64,000 nucleotides of DNA from NCBI GenBank assembly GCA_000697475.1, contig JNEU01001114.1:121515-185514 (forward strand). Reading direction: 5' to 3'. This DNA is from Lichtheimia corymbifera B2541. Lineage: Eukaryota > Mucoromycota > Mucoromycetes > Mucorales > Lichtheimiaceae. A program made the translations under genes and the position numbers. Below are positions 1 through 12,299 of this stretch, piece by piece (positions within the stretch are counted from its first letter, which is position 1; each line of letters opens with the position of its first letter). Under the pieces are notes generated by a model, which worked only from the letters and a program-made list of their open reading frames with translations, did no database searches and had not been told where the DNA came from.

Positions 1-3000
1 CGGAAGGACGTGTTGATTTAGGTGGTGGCGTTGGAGCTGGCGTAGTGGATGATGTTGAAGACTTTCGAGCCTGCTTTCGTCGATGTCGGCGTGCAAGTCG
101 ATCCACTCCTTTAGATTTCCATAATCTCAACTTGCTCAATAGTCCTCTTTTTTGCGGTATTCTTTTGTCGACATTGGTATCCTGAGTTTGATGTGTAGTC
201 GCTGCGTCATCGTTGCCTGATGGCACAAATTCAGACCAGCCAGCTTCTTGTTGCATCGTCTTTTGGAAATCAGTTCGAGCACGTTCATTGTATTCCAAAT
301 GATCTCGCATACGATTCACCACATCCACCTTCTTCCTTGTCAATCGCTCCACTTCACGAATCAAAGAAAGAGTATTGCCGCCTTCAGCTGCAGGGGGTCT
401 CCAATAAAGGATCTGCACCATTTTGCTTTTAGATCGAGGAGACTGTAAAGAGTGTGGCTTTCCTTGGTCATTGTCTTCATCCTCATTCACTGTCTCGTCA
501 TCATCACTCCTTCCTGGCATGGTTATTCCCAAAGCAACATCCAAAATGGAAAGCAGGTCGGTATAAATGTCCAATTCGGCTGTCTTCTCTTCAAGAGGTG
601 TAGGTCCTTGTTCAATGGGAAGTGAATCAGCTCCATAAATCGAATCTTGATCTGAAGTCTCTTGTTTGATGGATCCAGTGTCACTTTCAGGCGTCTTTCC
701 TTCCAACAAGTTGGCGATATCATTCTTTGTATTCTCAGAAACCTCCAACACGTGGAATCGCAGATCACGCAAATTGTCGTTGCATATATTGACTTCCATT
801 TCGGTGCGGTGAATCTCGATACACAACTCCGAATGCTGTTCAAAGAATGCTGCCACCACCCACCTTTCGCATACGTGACACAAGACTGGAGGAAGTGACA
901 TGAGCGCTTCACGAGAAATGGTTCCTTGTTGATCCTCTTCCTCATTGTTCTCCTCTTGTATTTCCATTGCTGTCTCATCGGTAGTAGGTGGCTCCAAATT
1001 AGGTTCTGACATGGATCGATTGCGCATAATGGCCTGGGTACCGTTCTCATCATCAACAACCGGTTGCTGATCATATTTGGATGATAAAGTAGACGTGGAG
1101 GGTTGCATGCGTTCAATCAGGGACCAACGACGTGAGCTTACAGGTTTGATGACCCACATGGTATGGCTTGGTTCACCCGTGACACGATTATACATCAGCA
1201 TACCCTTGCCTTCCATTTCTGTAACATCGTCATCTGAGGTCATCATGTTGAATCGTACTTCCACCGTACGTGAATCATCGGCAAGCAATTCTTCGGTAGC
1301 TTCGGTGAATACACGCTGATCTTCTTGTGCCAGAAATTTAGAAACATTCGATCCCATCACAGATTGAGCATCTTTGGTTCTATTGAAATAAAAAATATAC
1401 ATGTTAATGAATCGTCTCTTTTGACAGCTTTATCCTATCCATTACTTACCCAATGACATCCAACCACACAGGACTGACATATTGCACAGCTGCAGTGCCC
1501 AAGCTCAACTCCATGATAATTGTACTATTCGGACCTTCTGCTTCTTGTAAATCGGCATTATCATCCATGATCTCCATACGCTCTCCATCATCGCCCGAAG
1601 ATATAGAAGTCGTTTCATCTCCACTAGCAAGCAATCGAGAAGGAATTGCTGATCCCACTTCACTGCTACCGTTGGTCGGGAATCGTTGACGCTCATAGCC
1701 TGTGGATGAATCCCCTTCGGTCATCGATTCCAAATCGGTTGCTGTTCCGGTATCAACATCACTTGCTGGTCGTATAGCAGGTGATTGTTGACCTGCCGCC
1801 CAAAATGCACGCTCGGCTTCCCACCAATCAAGCACACGATTCAATGCAGCAACGCTCAATAGCAACTTGACATACCATTCACGACAAGGCCATTCAGGAT
1901 GCTGATCCCATGCTGTGCCAATCATTTGGATCTTGGAAACAAGCTCGGCACATGAACCACTGTATTCAAGAAAAACATCCAATGGGGTATCCATGACACT
2001 TTGTGCAAGCGCAATGAGATCTTGAAGCGTTAAAATGAAAGGAGTTGGCAGGTATGAATCCTCACTGATAAGAGTGACCATGTTGTTGACTTGAGAAGAA
2101 GCATCTTCAGTATAGTGTCCATCATCGACTGGAGGTGGCGGGTGATCGTCGGTCTCTTCTTGTTCCTGGATATCCTGCAATGCTGTGGGCAACGTCCGTG
2201 ATCTCCTTTGTTGTGCTGTATTCGTGGTCTGATTGTAATGCATATCCATTGGGGTAGCTGTAGTAGGCGTGGTGGCACCAGCATCATTGACAACAGTCCC
2301 ATATTCGGTATCCGTATCGCTCACATTTTCTTCACCACTGCTCATCTCTTGAACGCCTCGTTCGAGAATCTCATCCATGTCCTCGACATATTGCAGACCA
2401 CGCTCCACGTATTCGTTCAAATCATCAATGATACTGCGCATTGTCAAGTCACATTCATCTTTGGCATTCTGTAGACGAGATCGAATTGTGTTTTGTACAC
2501 GTAGCGACGAGTGCCGGTCATCGCTTTCACTGTTAATGCCAAATATTTTTCCAAGTCGTCCAAATAAACCGGATCGTTGACCCAAAGGATTATTGAATCG
2601 ATAACCAGCAACATGTGATGTCGTATGTGAAGCTGTTTTCCTTGGTGAAATGCGAGGTGTTGTGGCAGACTTGACATCCGGATAATCAGCAGCGACCGGC
2701 GATTCCATACCCTGATCACGTGATGTTGATGTGGAGGATGGTGGTGGTGGTTGTGCTGTTGTTTGTTGTGTTGCTGCCACTTTGTGTGCTTCGGCACTCA
2801 AATCATTTTCGGTGGGTGAAGTGAGACATCGTCGTAGTTTAGGTTTCTCAAACATGGTCGATGATTCAGTAGAATGCTCCTTTTCCAAAGATAAACTCGA
2901 TCGACGATGATGGTCCATTTTTGAAAATCCCCAATGCATATCACTATGTCGACGGACATGAGGAACATGATGAGATGTGGTGTATCCTTCTGCAGAAGAC

Positions 3001-5703
3001 TTTACAATATGCCACCATTCTGCCAGCCTTTGAGTCACAGATCGATGATGATGGTGGTGGTGTTGCGGTGTCTCCTTTTCTGGTTGTGAGCCTGTGGATC
3101 GTCGTCTTTCCATCTCAGCATCTTTGATCACGCGATATTCTTCAAGCCAATCCACCCATGGAATATCATTCACAATCCTCAACTTTTCGTTTTCATGCAA
3201 AGCTTCTCCATCAGCATCTTGATCGATTTCTTCACTGGTCACCAAGATCTTTGGCATGTGAGGACGATCCTGTTCTTTGACTCTTGATAATTGAGCCATA
3301 GGACGTGGCGATGATCGTAAATGATGATGATCACTTTCTTTGGACCGGAATGAGCACCATCGTTTCAACTTGGCCGTGCGTGACAAATAAAGACGTTCTC
3401 CATATGCCTCATCCGTTTCAAAGAGCGATGAAGGAGGTTCTATTATCGATCGTTAATCAGTATTTACTGGGCTGAATAGTATTAAACTGAAAAGCTTACC
3501 TTCAGATTGGATAAAATAGTCACTATCTTCATCCTGTTCCCATCGAGACAATTCAGGTGCTGATGTGCTTGCATTGATGGCGAGTGGATGACAAGAAAGT
3601 CGGTCATGCTCAGCATCAAAACCATAGCCACTTTGTGTCGCATTCAAAAGCAAAGCCGGGTAGATAGGTGTCTGAAGGTGATGATGACTATCAAAAGTAC
3701 CATCATGCGATTCGCCATCTGCAGCTGTCCCAGCGGTGGAACGGGTATCATCGCTGTCAAGATTGATCTCCACCACATCCTTATCAGCTTCAGGGTTGCT
3801 GCTTGTCAATCGTCCACTTCCATCAGGTGGTGTATCTACCGAAGATGACATGGATCGTCGATTGGTCATTCGTTTGTTCGAGAATTGTCGTCGTAATAAT
3901 GAATGCAAGGAATGTTGATAGGCTGAAATACCCGCTGTGTTGACATTTTTGATCGCTTCTGGTGATGCACTACTCGTACTCGTGGATGCATTGGATCCCC
4001 CTGGAATGGTCAATGGTGGCGGCTGTGGTGGTGGTGGTGCTGATGACGATGAAGAAGCTGTAGGTGGGGTATCGGCCACTGGATTCGGTAAAGCACCACT
4101 GACAATACCAGCCAATTCAGAATTGGACATGTTTTTCAGCATATTCATAGACGATCTTCGACTTGCACGTTGTGATGATCCATGTGCAGTATAACTCACA
4201 GATGCTGATGGATTGGATGGCGATGATGATCCAGAATTGGTTTCATATCGTGTTGCTGCTGACATTTTGCCTATAAATAAAAAAGTTAGCATTTCTTATT
4301 TTAGGATATTTGACTTGATGCTAATACTTGCCTCGTTCTAAATGAGTAGTCGGACTTCCTCCTCGAGGCGATTGGAATAATCGTGGCGAAGATGCAGGTG
4401 AATAATATTCATCCGTCAACATGCTTGAATCCGTGACCACTGAAGAAATGGAAGATGCCCGTCGCTCATGATACGGTAACCCAGGTTGTTGACTCGTATT
4501 ACTTTGTCGCTTGGATCCATACCATTGAAGTGATGAGATGCTGTGTGTATCCGTTGATGTCGTAGAAGCCATGTCATCAGTGTCTCCAATATTGTTATCA
4601 ATGAATGATGATCGCTTAGGTGGTGGTCGCATAAACGATTGATCAGTGTATGATGATGATGCCGATGAAGTAGGTGTAGTCAAGTGATCGATCCTTGCTT
4701 CACGTAATTTTGATATTGATCCTGATTTGTGTGCCAATATTGAAGGACGAGTCATTGGTGGTATATCAGGTTGTTGTTGCTGCTGCTGCTCATGGTGATC
4801 CACTGTTGCTGCTGCTGTTGTACTAGTGCGTTTAGGAATCATCATCATTTTTGGTGATCCCACAGGTGATGAAGCTGATGATGTGATATTTAACCCATCG
4901 ACCATGGATCCCTTTCTGCTTTTAGCTAATCGTAAACTCTCAGTGATGGGTGTGGAAGGTGATGGAGGAATCGTACCATCTGGGTTGACAGCTGGGTGTT
5001 GTTGTTGCTGTGATGTTGATCCACTACTACTACTGGCAGCGCCAGCATCTACAATCCAACTGGCTCGTTTCGATTTGACCATGTATTTCCCACCACTTCC
5101 AGCAGGAGGACTAGCATATCTTGGCGAATACGCTCCACTCGATTGAAGTTGCTTTGGTGATCGAGGACAACTTTGATGTGAAGACGACGCGCTTAAATGT
5201 GCTGCGGTAAACGGTTCTGTCTCACTCCCAGGGCTACTGCTATATCCAGCTTCCATAGGAACCTTGCGTGCTAATGTACTCTGTTGGTGTTGGTGTTGTT
5301 GAGAAGCTTCACTGCTTGTCGGTGATGGATGCATTGTAGAAGGTGTTATTTGAAAGGAAGAACGTTGTTGCTTTCTACTAGCTGTTGCAGTCGTTGTTGG
5401 TTGCTCAGTGGAATCTTCACATGATGACGAGAAAGATGATCGGCTGGTGCGTCTTTTCAAAAGGAGTGGTTGTGGTATTGGCACACTACGCACTTTGGTG
5501 GAGGTGGACGATGAAGGTGTGTTGGTGGTGGTAGGAGGACTCGTTGACATGGGGCTCAATTGTACTGAGGGATCGGAAGCTGGAGAAGCATGCGGGTGGG
5601 TCATTGTCGATTCCCTTCTTGCTAAAGAGGCATTGGATGACGTGATTGATGAGGATGGAGGCGGTGATGGGTCACCCGGTTTATCGTTGTTGGTGGACTC
5701 CAT
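1..5703 (-). CDS. RIM15: Rim15/Cek1-type PAS-domain Ser/Thr kinase, N-terminal part (kinase domain off window)
   Basis: Exons read on the minus strand: 5703-4332, 4270-3500, 3439-1450 and 1379 to beyond position 1. The last frame stays open to the window edge, so about 1,837 residues are visible and the kinase and any response-regulator domain are missing. The first ~750 residues are Ser/Thr/Gln-rich and disordered. A PAS-like domain spans the third intron (about 1550 to 1140: VQYVSPVW..VIG, then SHTMWVIKP). A C2HC zinc-finger-like motif (C-x2-C-x11-H-x3-C, LCHVCERW...HSELC) lies near 830-895 and is followed by a coiled segment. PAS plus C2HC finger in this order is the signature of the Rim15/Cek1/Ppk31 family, which controls quiescence and stress entry downstream of TOR and PKA. 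Intron 1 is GC-AG. The start is uncertain: an in-frame ATG also lies at 5814, past a GA-rich stretch that looks like leader sequence. Confidence 0.85.
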
Positions 5704-5814
5704 TGAAAGTGTTGAAGCACGAGAGCCTTGAAAATTCACTGGGCGCGCTACCGGATATAAATGTGGTTGTCTCTCTCTCTCCCACACTGAGCACTTGTTT
5801 CCCAGCCCATTCAT

Positions 5815-6440
5815 GCATCATGCGTCTGATTCTTTTATTGCCCATTATCCCGTATATCAACTTTATATAAATCTGATGTATAAACAAAGATCAATGAATC
5901 GTATACCTTGTTTTGTATTGATCCATACTATTGGGTGCCATTCCAGGGAATATATCACCGGCTGCATGCAATCTTGACCAACATAAGCATCCTGACCAAT
6001 CTTATATGTAAGTATGAAGCCACTTGATCAGCTAATAGGAAAACGCACAGACACCACCACCCATTCACGATCATAATTGACATTACAGTACAACACTACT
6101 GATCCCATGATCATATCATATACATGCTTCATGACCCTCTTATTCAAACATTGATCCGCAGATGCATAATGCCAATCAATCATCTCAAATGCAGGTATCC
6201 CATTAGGCAACTTGAGTGAGCTACCAAAGCTAATGAATTGGATTCTTGGCAGGGATTCTAACCACTTAGCACTCCATGACCCCAGAACCCCCATAAAGAC
6301 TGAAACACCCCTGCGACAATACATACAATATTCCCGCTTAAAGTTCCTCCATTATTCACTAAAATGATTGAAGAGTGTTTTTATATATGCATATGGATGA
6401 AGGAGAGAGAGAATGAGAAGGGAAACTAAAACGTATCAAA
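5815..6440. other. Intergenic, no supported gene
   Basis: This holds the upstream region of the Rim15-like gene, with a TATATAAA-like stretch on the minus strand near 5857-5866, and the 3' flank of SYF2. A 98-codon minus-strand ORF (6028-6324) has no family motif and no splice-linked neighbour, so I do not call it. Confidence 0.5.
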
Positions 6441-7470
6441 CTACAATGCAGTGCCTCGCTCGAGATTTTCTCTGATTTCCTTGGTATACTTGTCGTAAAA
6501 ACGTGCAATCTTTTGGTTGAAGACGCGGTTCTTCTCGTTGATCCAAGAAATGTCGTCTTGAATCTCCTTGCGTTCGCGAGACCGAGTTTCCCGTGTATGA
6601 ATCTCACGCTTCACACCTTGTACCAATCGATCAATCGCCTCCTTGGATGGCTTGTCGTCCAGTGATCCGTAGTCGACATTATTTGCAATAGCATCAATAT
6701 TGGAAGGATCTTCACCGTTGCGAATGGCTCGTTCAATGCTCTCCAACTTCTTTTCGGCATATTGTCCAAGATCAGGCTTGAGTTCTGAAATCAGCTTTTG
6801 ATATTTCTTGTGTGCAAGTTGGTTGTAATCTATAATCCACCCAAAAGTCAATCGCTTTGGTAGCCTATGAATCTTATGTCCCTATCACATACCTGTAAAG
6901 CCAACATTGGCTCGCTCAGCCTTTTTAGCCATCTTTTCCTCCCAAGCTTCGACCGATTCAGCAGAAAACTTCCAAAACAACTTTCTTTCATAATCTTCGC
7001 CATCCTCAATTGCTTTCTAAAAACCATATCATGAATATCCAGCAGATTGCAACTTGATATAGCCTTGAACATTACCTGTTTCTCCAAAAGCTTCTCGGCT
7101 TCTTTGCGTTTTCGTTCCAACTTGGCTTCATATCGAGGATTCTCTTTGCTGCGTTGAAACTCAAGGTTGCGATCACGACGATTGCCTTGTTCAACTTCAG
7201 TTGCCTATCAATTGTTGCAAGTGTTAAACGCCATCGAAAAGTACGAATAGGATTGCTTACTCGTCGTCGTCGTAATTCCTTGAACTTTTGCAATTTGTCG
7301 TTTAAGCTGCCAGCGTCATTCTTGTCGTTATTGCTGTTGTCGCTACTGCTTGCAATGTTGGTCTCATCAAGTGAAGTGTTGTCTTTTTCGTCGACAGTAG
7401 GCTCATCGTCTGCTTTGGATCGTTTGGATTGGCTTTGTTTGCCTTTATCAGCTTTGCGTTTGGGTGGCAT
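6441..7470 (-). CDS. SYF2: Pre-mRNA-splicing factor SYF2
   Basis: Four exons: 7470-7261, 7204-7076, 7016-6893 and 6829-6441, giving 283 aa. SYF2 belongs to the Prp19-associated (NTC) spliceosome complex and acts in the nucleus around the catalytic steps of splicing. The N-terminus is a basic, acidic and Ser-rich leader with an NLS-like KRKADKGK. The rest matches the SYF2 family in order: WEEKMAKK, the linker to DYNQLAHKKYQKL, LKPDL..Y, PSKEAIDRLV, and the diagnostic C-terminus with INEKNRVFNQK, FYDKYTKEI and LERGTAL. The start at 7470 (MPPKRK) was chosen over an in-frame ATG at 7539 because the extra residues are not family-like. All three introns are short GT-AG. The protein is mostly charged helix, with no sign of decay. 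Confidence 0.95.
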
Positions 7471-7601
7471 GGATTGGTGTGAAATGGAGGGAGAAAGAGG
7501 AAAGAAATCAGTTCCCGACTCTGCTACTTGGCTCGGCATTCAAAAAGAAGAGAGAGAGAGGCGCCATCCATCATACATAATATCCCCCACTTGACCCTAT
7601 T

Positions 7602-8660
7602 TTAATGCTTTTCATAATATGGACTATCTGGGATGAGAGGATGTCTTAAATCACATAATTCTAATAAACGGCAGTGGGACTTGAGTCGATCCATGGTGCT
7701 TGTATTGGCAATACGGGATTGATTAGGGCATACAAAGAGCCTGAGATTAGAACAATGGGCTAAGATGGCATCAATGGTGACACTGGTGATTGTATTTAAC
7801 TGCACAATGGTACGTGGCGGTATCACGACGATTTCTTGAAGATGTTGATTGGCATTGATTATAGCAGTTAAACCTTCATCTGATATCAGGCTGCTGCTAT
7901 TGCCAGTAATGACCAACGATAATAGTTGTGAGCATGCGTCAGCAACACAAATGACATGTCGATCGGTAACAGCTGGACAATCATGTAGCACAAGCCGCGC
8001 CAACTGGGCTGGTAGGTGATGTAATATGACGTTGTTGACAATGCGGGAACTGCAGCTGATGAGCTCGATGGTGGTAAGTGCTTTGGCATGTGTCAACGAT
8101 AAAGGATCGATGGCTATCTCTTCCACTTGCTGTATTCGTAAACTCTGTAGACGGCATGGAATTTGCAATACCGATGGTGTCAAACAAGATACTGTATCAA
8201 TATCGAGATGTTGTATCCAATCCTTTATGCAGGGTGACCTTTGAAAATGATCAAAAGCGGCCGTATGCGTGATACGCAGCCGTCTCCAGAGTTGTTCAAG
8301 TGCGGCTTGGCACAATTGAGTGCATACAAGAGAAATCTCTTTGAGTGTGGGTTTATCGTCTATGTGGTGGATGATGTTGAAAATGATCTCTAACGGTAGA
8401 ATGCATGAAGACGTATTGTTGTTGGATCGACCGGAAGAAAACACAATATTTGGATAAGGCATAAAAAGTGAATGTTGTTGGGTGGAGGATGGTGATCTTG
8501 TAATATTAAAAGGAAGGGAAATAAAGGGACGACCGGGAGTAATGATGCACCAGCTCTTGTCTTTTTTTAACTTAAATGGTGCATTTGAAGAGAACGCCAT
8601 ATGAACATCACTATGGTTACTGTAATACACCTTCGCACATATATGTATCATGGTTGACAT
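7602..8660 (-). CDS. F-box / leucine-rich-repeat-like protein
   Basis: Single-exon ORF of 352 aa. Residues ~88-132 form an F-box: LPLEIIFNIIHHIDD, then LKEISLVC..LCQAALEQLWRRLRI, the usual pattern of hydrophobics ending in a Trp. The following ~200 residues contain Leu-rich units with regular spacing (LQSLRIQQVEEIAI, LARLVLHDCPAVTD, LLSLVITGNSS) that resemble AMN1/SKP2-type LRRs. By family knowledge it would be an SCF ubiquitin-ligase substrate adaptor binding Skp1. The substrate cannot be told. The first ~80 residues look unconserved, so the true start may be a later Met (8600 or 8462). Large fungal F-box families evolve fast and I assign no orthologue. Confidence 0.75.
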   Translation of the reverse strand: MSTMIHICAKVYYSNHSDVHMAFSSNAPFKLKKDKSWCIITPGRPFISLPFNITRSPSSTQQHSLFMPYPNIVFSSGRSNNNTSSCILPLEIIFNIIHHIDDKPTLKEISLVCTQLCQAALEQLWRRLRITHTAAFDHFQRSPCIKDWIQHLDIDTVSCLTPSVLQIPCRLQSLRIQQVEEIAIDPLSLTHAKALTTIELISCSSRIVNNVILHHLPAQLARLVLHDCPAVTDRHVICVADACSQLLSLVITGNSSSLISDEGLTAIINANQHLQEIVVIPPRTIVQLNTITSVTIDAILAHCSNLRLFVCPNQSRIANTSTMDRLKSHCRLLELCDLRHPLIPDSPYYEKH

Positions 8661-9485
8661 TCAACCATGCGGATAGAAGGAGTAGTGGTTTCCTTTTTAC
8701 CTAGCATTCGCCGCATCAGCATATAACGGCCGCTCAAATTTGAGCAGTAGTAGCTTATTGGTGGCACTCATGCAGTATCACGTAAAGAGAAACCTTGTCG
8801 CCCGCCATCATCATGATAAACCACGCGTACATAACGTGTTTTACTTGTGGGTTGCATTCGCGTCGCCGATTGAGATTGCGTTGCACACGAGTTGCAAGAA
8901 GACGTGGTTCCTGTTGTACATTGACATTATCCGATAATCAACATTTCCAACATCATGCAGCTATAAACTACTATCCAAACGAGCAAAATTGGGATATCAC
9001 TTGGCTTTGAGGGTGGATAGGCATGGTCGGATACCATGGTCAAGGTTGTCATGGATACGCTATTATGCCTCTTTAACCCCGTCTTGGTGACCGCGGACAC
9101 ATATACATAGTAAAGATGATGATGATCCTTGAAGCTGTTATGCGTGTACTATTACCAAACACGGCTCATGTTTCCAGCAATCTGGCACACTATAAGAATT
9201 CATTGGCCAATGCTCAACAACAAGAGTTCCCCTGATTGCTTGTTATGCATCTGCAAATGATATATGTAGGAGGAGGAGACGAGATCATTTTTATAATATT
9301 TTACTTCTGCACAGCAAGACATCTGCTTCCTCTGTCTCTCATTTGGCATATGAAAAGCCATTGAGCATGATATTGATGGTATAGATAGACAATGAGAGTG
9401 TGTGACATATTGTAAGAATAGCTGTGTGAATATGATAGGATGACTGGATGCTACTGCTAAGATGTGATGATGTCTGGGTAAACGT
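8661..9485. other. Intergenic, no supported gene
   Basis: This lies between the 5' end of the F-box gene and the 3' end of the small hypothetical gene. Only short ORFs without motifs are present. I see no RNA gene or repeat. Confidence 0.5.
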
Positions 9486-9935
9486 TCAGCATGTTGGTAA
9501 CAAAGGACTATTGTTCGACCATGGAGAAGCCGAACCGTCACTGAATTCCGATAACGTTGAAGGAGAGGATGCTTCTTGCAAGTGCCAATTTGACATGCGA
9601 TCAAGCAAGACTTGGTAGACACGAGTCGCTCGTCGCCATTCTGTTTGAAGGTCATTGCGAAAAGATGCGATGCGAGCACGGTTGGTTGAAGGCGGGTGTT
9701 GCCTTTCCATATTGGTAAGGACGTGAGAGAGAGCGTGAAAGAGTCGCAATATTTTGTTAAATGTTGTATTGATATATGCTCTTATGTCATCTCGTCGTTC
9801 TCGCTGATACAAACGAGAGGATGTGCTGAGACGCTCGAGTTGTAAAACGATTGATCTTGCCTGATACAAGCATCGTAAAAACCCAACGCTTGTATCTCCT
9901 CCTAACTGCGTAGGTCTAAAAGAACGTACTGCCAT
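9486..9935 (-). CDS. Small helical hypothetical protein
   Basis: Uninterrupted 149-codon ORF. It is rich in Arg and Leu with heptad-like spacing across residues ~15-110 (FLRCLYQARSIVLQLERL, DIRAYINTTFNKILRLFHAL, TEWRRATRVYQVLLDRM), followed by a Ser/Pro tail. This predicts a helical bundle or coiled coil. LYQ followed by spaced Arg faintly recalls LYR-motif proteins, but the key Arg is absent and I do not assign that family. There is no signal peptide or membrane segment. An intron upstream could add an N-terminus. Gene status is plausible but unproven. Confidence 0.4.
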   Translation of the reverse strand: MAVRSFRPTQLGGDTSVGFLRCLYQARSIVLQLERLSTSSRLYQRERRDDIRAYINTTFNKILRLFHALSHVLTNMERQHPPSTNRARIASFRNDLQTEWRRATRVYQVLLDRMSNWHLQEASSPSTLSEFSDGSASPWSNNSPLLPTC

Positions 9936-11387
9936 ATCATGAGTGAAGCAAGTAATAAACGTTGTTGTGTGAGATGAAAGAAAAAAGGAAAAAGTCCATT
10001 TTATTCAGTAAAACCAAGGCATAAAAAGCGAGACAGAAAGGCTCGTCAAGAAATGTTCTTTGTCCTTCTATAGAAAGAGTGGAGAACATTTAAGAAGTAA
10101 TGTTTTTTCCTCATCCCTGGTTACCAAACCAAGATCAGAAATTCACTGGTATTGCTATTGCAACATGAGACCTCAGGATAATGTTTTAAAAGATGGCAGA
10201 ATAAAGAATGTATAAGAAACAAGCTATGATGACGTTGATGGAACCACTAAGAAGATGCTAAGGCTGGTGCACAGACTCCTTTCTGTGCCCTCTGTTATCG
10301 ATTTTACGTTGCTTCCTGCTTTATTTGGCATGTAAGCTAACAGCATTGTGAGCACCATTTACTTGGTAACAGGGATATCCTATCGGGAATCTGAAATTAA
10401 GCTATGCAAGTAGTTGTCTTTCGGCTATTGTACAACCAGACCCCTTACATTACATGATGTATCATAAAACCCATGAACTGTCAAAATCGTCATAGCTATA
10501 TCCCGCTTCCTTGATTCACATGCATGCGTCCTCCTGTAGTATTGGTGATTTCCCCAGTCTCTGACAAAGTGCCTTTCCTTCGTATATATCACGTGACAAT
10601 CGTTTTGATAAATATTCTGATAACGGCTAGCAGCCAATATCCCTTTTATTTGATACTCTTCCTCTTTTGACGATATGCATACCAATGGTGCTATATTCCT
10701 TCGTTTGCTTGTGCACATTATTGAATAACAGCACCATCTTGCAAGGTGATCACACGACATCCTACCACATACATATATCAACCTACAATGTTGCGAGACT
10801 TTATGAGAAAAGAAAAAGCCAAGAGATCATTCACAATCATAACGAACCACCTTTGCTGAAACATTGCCAGCAGTATCCGAGGTTGGTGGTGGATTGTTGT
10901 GGAGAATCACTATTACCAATCATATGCCAATGATAGCGATCTAGGTACTCGTGATTTGATTGGGTCGATAAGCGCTGGTGACTCGAGACGGAAGTTCATT
11001 CTGGGGAAGAAAATAATCCAGCCAGCAAAATGGTGGGGAGATTGTGATCAACCCATCCTACCCAAAAGTTTAACAACACGCTGTACAAACGGATGATTTC
11101 GACTATGCGATATGTATCTCCACGTTTGAGAATAGTCAACACAGCATCAAAGAATGCGTCATAAGACGTATGCAAAGTAAAGAATGAATGTGTGCCCTAA
11201 AGGGGAATAGAAAGAGAGATGAGTCTTGATTTGCGTGGTTACACAAATTGTGAGAAAGCCAAACCTTGCTCTCGGGTGTTGAAGGAATAGATGAAGGGCC
11301 CATTTAAAAACGCAATGGCCCATCGCCTTTTTCTTTACCCCTTTCATCCCCACCCTCAACACACAGATCACCCGCATATATTAATAC
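9936..11387. other. Intergenic, upstream region of the GATA gene
   Basis: About 1.45 kb without a supported gene. ORFs here (10425-10781 minus, 10667-10933 plus) overlap each other on opposite strands and lack motifs. A CT-rich tract and CCCACCC near 11330-11360 followed by TATATTAATA at 11376-11385 lie immediately before the GATA start codon, so they mark its leader rather than a distant promoter. Confidence 0.5.
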
Positions 11388-12299
11388 ATGGCCGACTCGC
11401 TATTTTCATCCGGCCTGTTTTTGCCACATTCACCTGCCTCGTCAGCTGGTGATTCTTTGGAGACACCAACATCACTTTTTCAGGATTTTCCTCCACTGAG
11501 CGCCCTCGACATGTCTGCCTCTTTGGACGATCCTCTTACCTTTGATCAATTTCTCAACTTTGAAGAGGATCAACAACAACAACATCAGCCACCATCACCA
11601 GTGTCACCACCATCAAGCACTGTTAGTATGAGTGATGATGCTTCTCCCAGCCAGGCACCACAGTCGACTACCACAGGCAAACGACCAGTGAGACAAATGG
11701 AGTGCTACAACTGCCATGTCACAAAAACACCCTTATGGCGTCGTACACCTGATCGTGCTCATTCACTTTGCAATGCCTGTGGTCTTTATTACAAGCAATA
11801 CAACCAGCATCGACCATTGCATATCCGACAAAAGAATCCAAGCAAGAAGCAACAGCAACAGCAGCAACAAGCTAAATTTGCTGCCACTGCAGCCGTTGCA
11901 GCCAATCTTTTGCGCCCATTATTGCTGGCAGCACCTCCGCAACCCCAACCATGCACAGGAGCTTGTTTGCAACCTGCTGGCCACTGCCAATGTATCAATG
12001 CCAATGTCATGTTTAAAATGGCTAATGTGCGTCCACTGGCTATACGTAAACCCATCGAGTCAACAGCATCCTCAGACCCTTCACTTGGTGACAAGCGTAC
12101 ATATTCTCATTTGGATGATGATACATGGGATGTTCCTCAAAAGAAAATGTGCCAACAACAACCATTGAGTGAGATGGATGATACACGATTCAAGATCTTG
12201 CTCAGTCATATGAACGAGCAACAAATGCATGGATTCCTCGAGATGTTGGAGCGACGTTGCGACATCTTACGGGCCGTGCTTTTTCCGAAGGAAGCTTAA
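11388..12299 (+). CDS. GATA-type zinc-finger transcription factor
   Basis: Intronless, 303 aa. One class IVb GATA finger (C-x2-C-x18-C-x2-C) sits at residues ~105-130 ([16 protein letters not shown]...[12 protein letters not shown]), followed by the basic [10 protein letters not shown] tail that reads the minor groove. The N-terminus is acidic and Pro/Ser/Gln-rich, like an activation region. A polyQ tract follows the finger, then an Ala/Pro-rich stretch and a Cys-rich segment ([14 protein letters not shown]). The C-terminal ~40 residues are helical ([21 protein letters not shown]). The 18-residue loop and KQYxxHRPLHxR are typical of fungal GATA factors of the nitrogen or developmental groups, but a specific orthologue cannot be fixed. 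It binds GATA sites in the nucleus. Confidence 0.92.
   Translation: MADSLFSSGLFLPHSPASSAGDSLETPTSLFQDFPPLSALDMSASLDDPLTFDQFLNFEEDQQQQHQPPSPVSPPSSTVSMSDDASPSQAPQSTTTGKRPVRQMECYNCHVTKTPLWRRTPDRAHSLCNACGLYYKQYNQHRPLHIRQKNPSKKQQQQQQQAKFAATAAVAANLLRPLLLAAPPQPQPCTGACLQPAGHCQCINANVMFKMANVRPLAIRKPIESTASSDPSLGDKRTYSHLDDDTWDVPQKKMCQQQPLSEMDDTRFKILLSHMNEQQMHGFLEMLERRCDILRAVLFPKEA

Noticed and set aside
523..1116. 197-codon minus-strand ORF
   Set aside because: A shadow of the Rim15-like exon, which is open in another minus frame from 1379 to the window edge and carries the zinc-finger motif.
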